From Rhodobacteraceae bacterium UBA6141 (GTDB taxonomy: Bacteria; Pseudomonadota; Alphaproteobacteria; Rhodobacterales; Rhodobacteraceae): a stretch of 11,709 bases of DNA. This document shows positions 1 through 4,000 of the stretch, one piece after another. A program made the position numbers and the translations under genes. Under the pieces are notes generated by a model. That model saw only the letters and a program-made list of their open reading frames with translations, made no database searches and was not told the DNA's origin. The stretch is taken from assembly GCA_002423245.1 (NCBI GenBank), contig DIVD01000045.1, positions 77,207 to 88,915 of the forward strand, given 5' to 3'. How positions within the stretch are numbered: position 1 is the first letter of the stretch; each line of letters begins with the position of its first letter.

Positions 1-213
1 GCCGCCGAGGCGCTGAGCCAGCATCTGCCCGAAGGCCGGCGCCCGCCCGCCAGCATGGTCTCGGCCCATGTCTGGGCGATGAGCCACGGTGTGGTGGAGC
101 TGTTCGCCCGCGGCACACCCGGCGCCAGAGCCCCGTTCCCGCCCGAGGATCTGCTGGAGGCCGGCATCGGCATCTACCTGCGCGGGCTGGGTCTGATCCC
201 CGGCGATACCTGA
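1..213 (+). CDS. TetR-family transcriptional regulator, C-terminal fragment (5' end outside window)
   Basis: The frame is open from base 1 to a TGA at 211-213 and gives the last 70 residues of a protein whose start lies outside the window. The segment HVWAMSHGVVELFARG resembles the conserved Trp...His-Gly helix of the TetR C-terminal ligand-binding/dimerisation domain (the WHG type). The remainder is helical and ends ...LRGLGLIPGDT, as is common for these domains. The DNA-binding helix-turn-helix, which would make the assignment firm, is outside the window. TetR proteins are usually cytoplasmic dimeric repressors that release DNA on binding a small ligand; neither ligand nor target can be read here. 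The gene converges on the small minus-strand gene at 292-537. The family call is moderately sure, the specific role unknown. Confidence 0.6.
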   Translation, partial: AAEALSQHLPEGRRPPASMVSAHVWAMSHGVVELFARGTPGARAPFPPEDLLEAGIGIYLRGLGLIPGDT

Positions 214-214
214 A

Positions 215-236
215 CGCCCGCCATCCTCCGCGGGCG
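215..236. terminator. Possible factor-independent terminator hairpin after the TetR-type gene
   Basis: A perfect 7-bp stem CGCCCGC (215-221) / GCGGGCG (230-236) with an 8-nt loop begins 2 nt after the stop codon. There is no T-run after it, so termination efficiency is uncertain; such GC stems without a U-tract are common in GC-rich alphaproteobacteria. Confidence 0.35.
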
Positions 237-252
237 GCGCCTGGTCCCGCTG

Positions 253-278
253 CACGGCCTGCGGGCGGCAGGACCGTG
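253..278. terminator. Hairpin between convergent genes, probable 3' end of the small minus-strand gene
   Basis: CACGGCCTGC (253-262) pairs with GCAGG-A-CCGTG (268-278), a 10-bp stem with one bulged A and a 5-nt loop. It lies 13 nt downstream of the minus-strand stop codon at 292-294. No U-tract follows on either strand. Its position between two convergent genes supports a 3'-end role. Confidence 0.35.
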
Positions 279-291
279 GACCCTGCGCATC

Positions 292-537
292 CTAGCCCGG
301 CTTCACCGTCGTCTTCATCCGGTAGACGCCCTCGGGCAGGTTCAGGGATGCGGCAAGCTCGCGCACCTGCGCCAGCGACAGGGTGATCGTCACCACCTCG
401 TCGCGGCGCGGGTCGTATTGCTGGACGGTCACGCAATCCTCGAAGCCCTGCACCGTCACATCCTCTTGCAGGTGGACCGATCCTTCATCCACGAGGGTGA
501 TGACGGTCGCGTCGAAATCGTGCTCGATGGTGAACAT
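292..537 (-). CDS. Small protein of unknown function, 81 aa
   Basis: I do not recognise the family. The reading frame stays open further upstream (to 651), but the start at 535-537 is preferred: GGAG sits 7 nt upstream of this ATG, and the upstream extension is Arg/Gly/Pro-rich, as in untranslated GC-rich DNA. The protein starts MFTIEHDFDATVITLVDEG and is mostly alternating hydrophobic/polar, suggesting beta strands (about residues 8-50). A predicted helix follows (SLAQVRELAASLNL), and the protein ends with a basic strand VYRMKTTVKPG. It has a single Cys (in EDCVTV), no signal peptide and no membrane segment, so it should be cytoplasmic. It is divergent from the M48 peptidase gene and convergent with the TetR-type gene, so it is probably transcribed alone. 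It could be a small conserved Rhodobacterales protein; function unknown. Confidence 0.6.
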   Translation of the reverse strand: MFTIEHDFDATVITLVDEGSVHLQEDVTVQGFEDCVTVQQYDPRRDEVVTITLSLAQVRELAASLNLPEGVYRMKTTVKPG

Positions 538-778
538 GGGGACTCTCCGTTTCAGGCCCGCCGTTCCACGCCCGGGTCTGGAGCCGATGATGCCAGTCTT
601 CGGGCGGGACTGCACCCCCCGATCCCGCCGCTCGGCCCCAGGACGCATCACCCCCGCGTGAACCCTGCGCGCCCCCCCTTCCCCCGCGCCGCAAGCCCCT
701 GTAATTTGCCGCGAAAGGTCCGCGCCGTCAGCGACAGCCGCCGTGCACGAGACGGGCCTGCGAAGGAGCAGACCCGTG
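538..778. other. Divergent intergenic region between the small gene and the peptidase gene
   Basis: These 241 bp must hold promoters for two divergent genes. The only AT-richer spot is CTGTAATTTG near 699-708, where TGTAAT (700-705) matches a sigma-70 -10 box at 5 of 6 positions for the plus-strand peptidase gene. I found no acceptable -35 at 16-18 bp upstream of it. Reading frames across this stretch are Arg/Pro-rich and look non-coding. I see no operator, repeat or RNA gene. Confidence 0.35.
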
Positions 779-1540
779 ATGCGCAGCCCGTTCTTCCTGC
801 CGATGCCGGTGTTGATGCCGGTGCTGGCCGCCGCCTTTCTGGCGCTGGCCGCCTGCGCGCCGCTGCCCGCCTCCGGCCCGGTGCCGGCCGTGCCGCAGGC
901 GAACCCGGTGATCCCCTCGCCGGCGCTGTCGCCAAGCCAGGCGGCGCAGAACTTCGTGTCGGTGGTGAACCGGATGGAGCCCGCGATCGAGGCGGAATGC
1001 CTTCAGCGCACCCGCGGCGTGAATTGCGACTATCAGATCGTGGTCGATGACCGGCCCGGCCAGGCGCCCAATGCCTTCCAGACGCTGGACGAAGCCGGCC
1101 GGCCGATCGTCGCCTTCAACCTGCCGCTGATCGCCGAGGTTCGCAATGTGGACGAACTGGCCTTCGTGATGGGGCACGAGGCCGCGCATCACATCGCCGG
1201 CCATATCCCGCGCCAGCAGCAGACCGCCACCACCGGCGCAATCCTGCTGGGCGGGCTGGCCGCGGCCTATGGCTATGACGAGGCGACGGTGCGCAGCGCC
1301 CAGAACATCGGCGCGGGCATCGCCGGGCGCGCCTATGCCAAGAATTACGAACTGGAGGCCGACCAGCTTGGCACGGTCATCGCCTGGGATGCGGGCTTCG
1401 ATCCCGAACGCGGCGCGCTGTTCTTCACGCGCCTGCCCGATCCCGGCGACCGCTTCCTCGGCACCCATCCGCCCAATGCCGCTCGGCTGGACATCGTGCG
1501 CGCCACCGTCGCCGAACTGCGCAAGGGCCGGCCGCTCTGA
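779..1540 (+). CDS. M48-family zinc metallopeptidase, predicted lipoprotein
   Basis: Predicted to hydrolyse peptide bonds in the periplasm while lipid-anchored; homologous M48 lipoproteins act in envelope protein quality control. Of 253 residues, 1-25 form a signal peptide with a lipobox LAAC, giving acylated Cys26. The zinc motif HEAAH is at 133-137 (context FVMGHEAAHHIAGH). The third ligand is the Glu region ELEADQLG (191-198). A THPPNAARL motif near the C-terminus (229-237) is typical of M48 proteins. A Gly/Ala-rich stretch (150-163) lies between the zinc motifs, where the family often has a hydrophobic or loop segment. I chose the ATG at 779 because AAGGAG lies 10 nt upstream and because it places the signal peptide at the N-terminus; an in-frame ATG at 743 would add 12 residues before the signal. 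It is a single gene, divergent from the small gene. Substrate unknown. Confidence 0.88.
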   Translation: MRSPFFLPMPVLMPVLAAAFLALAACAPLPASGPVPAVPQANPVIPSPALSPSQAAQNFVSVVNRMEPAIEAECLQRTRGVNCDYQIVVDDRPGQAPNAFQTLDEAGRPIVAFNLPLIAEVRNVDELAFVMGHEAAHHIAGHIPRQQQTATTGAILLGGLAAAYGYDEATVRSAQNIGAGIAGRAYAKNYELEADQLGTVIAWDAGFDPERGALFFTRLPDPGDRFLGTHPPNAARLDIVRATVAELRKGRPL

Positions 1541-1555
1541 CCGCCACCCCGGCGC

Positions 1556-1569
1556 TTGATCTGGATCAT
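1556..1569. promoter_or_regulatory. Predicted FNR/FnrL-type operator upstream of the DUF6455 pair
   Basis: TTGATCTGGATCAT matches the alphaproteobacterial FNR-family consensus TTGAT-N4-ATCAA at 9 of 10 fixed positions (last A is T). It lies between the peptidase stop codon and the first DUF6455 gene, centred 76 nt before that ATG. If it acts as a class II activator site at -41.5, transcription would begin near 1604 and the -10 would be around 1592-1597 (CATCCT), a poor sigma-70 match, as is usual for activated promoters. The match and position are seen in the sequence; binding is inferred. Confidence 0.6.
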
Positions 1570-1638
1570 GGAAGCGTCCCGCCGGCCGCCGCATCCTCGC
1601 CTGCAACCGGGTCCGCCCGATCTGCAGGAGAGTGTGCC

Positions 1639-1911
1639 ATGTGCGACGCCCGCACCCTGAACCGCCATGCCGCGCTGGTCAGCCGCATGGCCGAAACCCT
1701 CGGGCTCGACCTGACGCAGGCGATGCGCGAGGGGCGGCTGCAATCCGAAGCCTGGCGCGATGCCGTGCTGGACTGCACCTGCTGCACCGCCCCCGAGGCC
1801 TGCATGGCCTGGCTGGCAGAGCGGCACGAGACCGGGGCAGAGGCGCCGCCCGACTATTGCCGCAACGCGGGGTTGATGGCCCGGCTGGCGGGTGCGACGG
1901 GCAGGGAGTAG
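1639..1911 (+). CDS. DUF6455-type small Cys-rich protein (first of two tandem paralogues)
   Basis: A 90-residue protein of unknown function that I assign to DUF6455 by its pattern. It has an N-terminal helix with an LGLDL motif (21-25), then a cysteine cluster C46-x-C48-C49-x5-C55, and a C-terminal PPDYCRN motif (Cys74). The cysteine spacing suggests metal binding or redox chemistry, but that is inference; no enzyme motif is visible. There is no signal peptide or membrane segment, so it is probably cytoplasmic. The start is set by AGGAG at 1626-1630, 8 nt before the ATG. It aligns with the next gene (1935-2195) without gaps through Cys55, so the two arose by tandem duplication. An FNR-type box precedes it, suggesting oxygen-responsive control. 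The two genes are 23 bp apart and probably co-transcribed. Confidence 0.75.
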   Translation: MCDARTLNRHAALVSRMAETLGLDLTQAMREGRLQSEAWRDAVLDCTCCTAPEACMAWLAERHETGAEAPPDYCRNAGLMARLAGATGRE

Positions 1912-1930
1912 GGCGGCGGGCAGGGAGTAG
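1899..1930 (+). repeat. 13-bp direct repeat at the junction of the two DUF6455 genes
   Basis: GGGCAGGGAGTAG occurs at 1899-1911 and again at 1918-1930, with a 19-bp period. The first copy encodes the end and stop codon (TAG) of the first gene. The second supplies AGGGAG (1922-1927), 7 nt before the start codon of the next gene. Confidence 0.85.
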
Positions 1931-1934
1931 CGCG

Positions 1935-2195
1935 ATGGGACTGCAGGGCGATGTCGGCACGCATCTGTGGCTGGCCCGGGGCATGGCGGCGCGGGTGGGC
2001 GTGTCCCTCGATGCGGTGCTGCATCAGGGGCTGCTGACCCGCAGCGATTTCGCGCGCATGGTGGCGGGCTGCCGTGGCTGCGACCGCCCCGCCGACTGCC
2101 TCGCCTTCCAGGGTGCGGAGGCGGCGGATCGCGCCGTGCCGCCCGACTATTGCGCCAACCGGGATCTGCTGGCGGAACTGCGGGATCTGGGCTGA
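1935..2195 (+). CDS. DUF6455-type small Cys-rich protein (second tandem paralogue)
   Basis: 86 residues beginning MGLQGDVGTHLWLARG. The same pattern as the upstream gene is present: C46-x2-C49-x5-C55 and a C-terminal PPDYCAN motif (Cys73). It lacks the extra Cys48 and N-terminal Cys2 of its neighbour, so the shared core is four cysteines; this is consistent with a four-thiol metal site, which I infer rather than see. I chose the ATG at 1935 because the repeat-derived AGGGAG is 7 nt upstream and the resulting protein aligns end to end with its neighbour. The same frame is open further upstream, to 1632, but that extension lies over the first gene and is only an antiphase shadow. No signal peptide. 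Probably co-transcribed with the upstream gene. Function unknown. Confidence 0.72.
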   Translation: MGLQGDVGTHLWLARGMAARVGVSLDAVLHQGLLTRSDFARMVAGCRGCDRPADCLAFQGAEAADRAVPPDYCANRDLLAELRDLG

Positions 2196-2203
2196 CAGCA
2201 GGT

Positions 2204-2465
2204 TTGCTGCATCTGCTCCAACAACCGCCGCGCGCAGCGCCGGAAACGGGATCCGGATCAGGCTCGCCCGGATCAGCCGCTTCGGCGGGATCGAGGGGCG
2301 GCCGAAGCCAACACCTCGAACCCGGGGTTGAGGCTGGCCAGTCCCTCGTTGACCACCCGCCGGACCTTGCGAACCGGTTCTTGCGAAGCGGATGCCGCGC
2401 GGGAGGCGCGCCTGCGGACCGACACGGCTGAACTGCGACCCGCTCGCCTCGCCCGTGCCGCGCAT
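2204..2465 (-). pseudogene. Decayed, truncated IS5-family transposase remnant (N-terminal part only)
   Basis: Read on the minus strand from an ATG at 2463-2465, conserved pieces of an IS5-type DDE transposase N-terminus appear in the right order but in changing frames. They are MRGTGEASGSQFS, then HPLR, then VRRVVNEGLASLNPGFEVL, then GRPSIPPKRLIRASL, then RRLLEQMQ. Family members I recall read approximately MRGsDe..GsLFSYVDLE.RVP..HPLR, then a VVNxALASL segment, then GRPSIPPE.LLRA, then a RSERQLMEQ segment. At least four frame changes are needed, and homology stops near 2204, before the catalytic DDE core. It cannot make a transposase. No terminal inverted repeats or target duplications were found. 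The remnant starts 9 bp after the second DUF6455 stop codon, on the opposite strand. Recognition is by eye, but the ordered match of five segments makes chance unlikely. Confidence 0.7.
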
Positions 2466-2544
2466 CCTTACCCCGCCGTTGCCGTGCAGCGAGCGGCGCA
2501 TGTTCCGCGCACCTGATCGAGCCCCGGCTTCTTCCGCAGCCGGC

Positions 2545-2561
2545 TAAACCTTTCGGTAAGG
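2545..2561. promoter_or_regulatory. CtrA-like motif upstream of the FliM/FliN-type gene
   Basis: TAAACCTTTCGGTAAGG contains TAAA-N7-GTAA, which matches the alphaproteobacterial CtrA consensus TTAA-N7-TTAA at 6 of 8 fixed positions. It lies 71 nt before the chosen start codon. Ten of its bases, AACCTTTCGG, are identical to the core of the 17-bp repeat between gltX and comEC. CtrA control of flagellar genes is well known in this group; binding here is inferred. Confidence 0.35.
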
Positions 2562-2632
2562 CTGATCTGCGACGGTCGGGCTTGGCCGCCCATGCGCAAG
2601 GGGCGCGCCGGTCGGAGGCAGGAACCGCAGGA

Positions 2633-3739
2633 ATGACGGCAGCGGCGGGACAGACGGTGATGGCCCGCAAGGCCGGGGCCGGGCGCAGGGCGCCCGCCGC
2701 CCCCCCGATGACGCCCGAAAGGGCGCTCGGGCAGGCGCTGGCCCGCGCCGCGCAGGAGTTGATGGCGCTGCCGCTGCGCGTGCTCTCGGTTGGCGAAACC
2801 CGGATGACGCTGGCCGACCTGCCCGAGGCGCTGGAGGACCGGGCGCTGCTGGCGGTGCTCGAAGGCCCGCGGGAGGGGCAGGGGCTGATGGCGCTGTCGC
2901 CGCCCGTGCTCTCGGCGCTGCTGGAGATGCGGATGATGGGGCGCCTCTCCGCCAGCCCTCCCGCCACCCGCCGTCCGACCCGCACCGATGCCGCGATGGC
3001 CGCCGATTTCATCGACGCGGCGCTTGCCGGCTTCGAGGGCGGGCTGGCGGGCGATGCCGCGCTGATCTGGGCGGGCGGGTTCCGCTATGGCTCGTTCGTC
3101 GCCGACCCGCGCCCGCTGCCGCTGATCCTCGAGGATACCGGCTACCGGGTGTTCAGGCTGGTGCTGGACCTTGGCAGCGAGGGCGCCGCGCGCGAGGGCG
3201 GCGTGCTGCTGGCGCTGCCGGCAGAGGGGCGGGGGCAGATCGAGGCGGCGGAGGCGGCAGAGGCCGAGGCCGCGCCCCCGGACGGGGATGGCGCGCCGCA
3301 GCCCCCGGGCTGGCAGACGCAACTGGAGCAGGCGGTGATGTCGGCGCCCGCGCAGCTGGAGGCGGTGCTGGCGCGTCTGACGCTGCCGATCGGCGAGATC
3401 CTCGCGCTGCGCCCCGGCGCGATGCTGCCCCTGGCGCCGGAGGCGCTGGAGCAGATGCGGCTGGAAGGCCCGGGCGGGCGGCTGCTGATGCGCGCGAGGC
3501 TGGGCCAGCACCGCGGTTTTCGCGCCGTGCGGCTGCTGGCGGAAGAGGAGGCCGCGGCGCAGAGGGACCCGCCCGCCTCCGCCGCGCCGGGCGTCGCAGG
3601 GCACGATCTGCCGGAGGCGGCGGCGCGGCCGATGGCGGCGCAGGGGTCGGGCCCCGTGCAGGGGTCGGGCCCCGGAACGCAGCCGCCGGAAGCGGAGGAG
3701 GAAGGCGTGCTGCCGGCGCTGCGGATCGGAGGCATGTAG
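2633..3739 (+). CDS. Divergent FliM/FliN-family (SpoA-domain) flagellar motor switch protein
   Basis: 368 residues. Residues about 236-303 (from PAQLEAVLARLTLPIGEILALRPG onward) form a SpoA/FliN C-terminal domain, the C-ring building block. Residues about 25-185 resemble the FliM middle domain, including a TRTDAAMAADFIDAALAGF helix at the position of the FliM second half. The N-terminus lacks the CheY-binding peptide (LSQDEIDALL-like) of classical FliM. The region 204-226 is an Ala/Glu/Pro-rich linker, and the tail from 304 is low-complexity with a QGSGP repeat. I chose the ATG at 2633: GGAGG is 14 nt upstream, rather far, and the next in-frame ATG (2660) is possible. No other flagellar gene is in the window; it lies between an IS relic and the ccm genes. 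It could be a secondary C-ring or export-associated protein rather than FliM itself. Confidence 0.75.
   Translation: MTAAAGQTVMARKAGAGRRAPAAPPMTPERALGQALARAAQELMALPLRVLSVGETRMTLADLPEALEDRALLAVLEGPREGQGLMALSPPVLSALLEMRMMGRLSASPPATRRPTRTDAAMAADFIDAALAGFEGGLAGDAALIWAGGFRYGSFVADPRPLPLILEDTGYRVFRLVLDLGSEGAAREGGVLLALPAEGRGQIEAAEAAEAEAAPPDGDGAPQPPGWQTQLEQAVMSAPAQLEAVLARLTLPIGEILALRPGAMLPLAPEALEQMRLEGPGGRLLMRARLGQHRGFRAVRLLAEEEAAAQRDPPASAAPGVAGHDLPEAAARPMAAQGSGPVQGSGPGTQPPEAEEEGVLPALRIGGM
3640..3674 (+). repeat. In-frame tandem repeat in the 3' end of the FliM-like gene
   Basis: GCAGGGGTCGGGCCCCG occurs at 3640-3656 and 3658-3674, with an 18-bp period. It encodes two copies of Gln-Gly-Ser-Gly-Pro followed by Val or Gly. 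The period is a multiple of three, so the frame is kept. It lies in the low-complexity C-terminal tail, where length change is likely tolerated. Confidence 0.85.
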
Positions 3740-3744
3740 GCGGC

Positions 3745-3760
3745 GTTGTGACAGCACAAC
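3745..3760. terminator. Short hairpin just after the FliM-like gene
   Basis: GTTGTG (3745-3750) pairs perfectly with CACAAC (3755-3760) around a 4-nt loop, 5 nt after the stop codon. The stem is only 6 bp and has no U-tract, so it is a weak terminator candidate or a 3'-end protecting hairpin. Confidence 0.3.
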
Positions 3761-3826
3761 CGAAACCCCTTGCGATCCCGGTGATGCAGGCTCGAGCCAT
3801 GTCACATGTGGCTTGACCTGCCGCCT

Positions 3827-3864
3827 TGTCTGCGGGCGCTGTTGCCTGTCTGCGGGCGCTGTTG
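3827..3864 (+). repeat. 18-bp tandem repeat upstream of ccmF
   Basis: TGTCTGCGGGCGCTGTTG is present at 3827-3844 and 3847-3864, identical and separated by CC (20-bp period). It lies in the 261-bp non-coding interval between the FliM-like gene and ccmF, upstream of the predicted ccmF promoter. It might be a paired protein-binding site or a slippage product. Confidence 0.85.
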
Positions 3865-3938
3865 TCCGGATGGTCCGTCACGCCTGACCAAACCCGCGTC
3901 ATCGCCCGCGCCCGCCGCGACACGACCGCGCATCCTCC

Positions 3939-3967
3939 TTGGCCCCGCCCGCGCTTGGGCCTATGAT
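3939..3967 (+). promoter_or_regulatory. Predicted sigma-70 promoter of ccmF-ccmH
   Basis: TTGGCC (3939-3944, 4 of 6 matches to TTGACA) and TATGAT (3962-3967, 5 of 6 matches to TATAAT) are separated by exactly 17 bp. This would start transcription near 3974, about 27 nt before the ccmF ATG at 4001, which leaves room for the GAGGAGG ribosome-binding site. It is the best promoter-like pair I found in the window. Confidence 0.5.
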
Positions 3968-4000
3968 CGGGGTGCTGCAGACCCGAGGAGGTTCCCCCGC

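Larger units (their letters stand above)
2196..2632. other. 437-bp gene-free interval: IS remnant plus upstream region of the FliM-like gene
   Basis: The left two thirds are the decayed transposase described at 2204-2465. A weak hairpin CAGCA (2196-2200) / TGCTG (2205-2209) follows the DUF6455 stop immediately. The right third (2466-2632) has no convincing coding frame. A 62-codon plus-strand frame at 2328-2516 is Arg/Ala-rich, overlaps the transposase relic antisense, and has no ribosome-binding site. The CtrA-like motif at 2545-2561 is the only regulatory candidate seen. Confidence 0.6.

Noticed and set aside
1639..2195. Single fused protein over both DUF6455 genes
   Set aside because: A TAG at 1909-1911 ends the first gene, the second is in another frame with its own ribosome-binding site, and each is a complete family-length protein.
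2328..2516. 62-codon plus-strand frame in the gap before the FliM-like gene
   Set aside because: No ribosome-binding site, Arg/Ala-rich, and overlaps the transposase relic on the other strand.
3803..3810. 8-bp palindrome CACATGTG as a regulatory operator
   Set aside because: Too short and not a recognised operator; expected by chance at this scale.
3806..4000. N-terminal extension of ccmF by 65 codons
   Set aside because: Pro/Arg/Cys-rich with no membrane character; the GAGGAGG before the ATG at 4001 and the family N-terminus (MITELGHFAL) fix the start.
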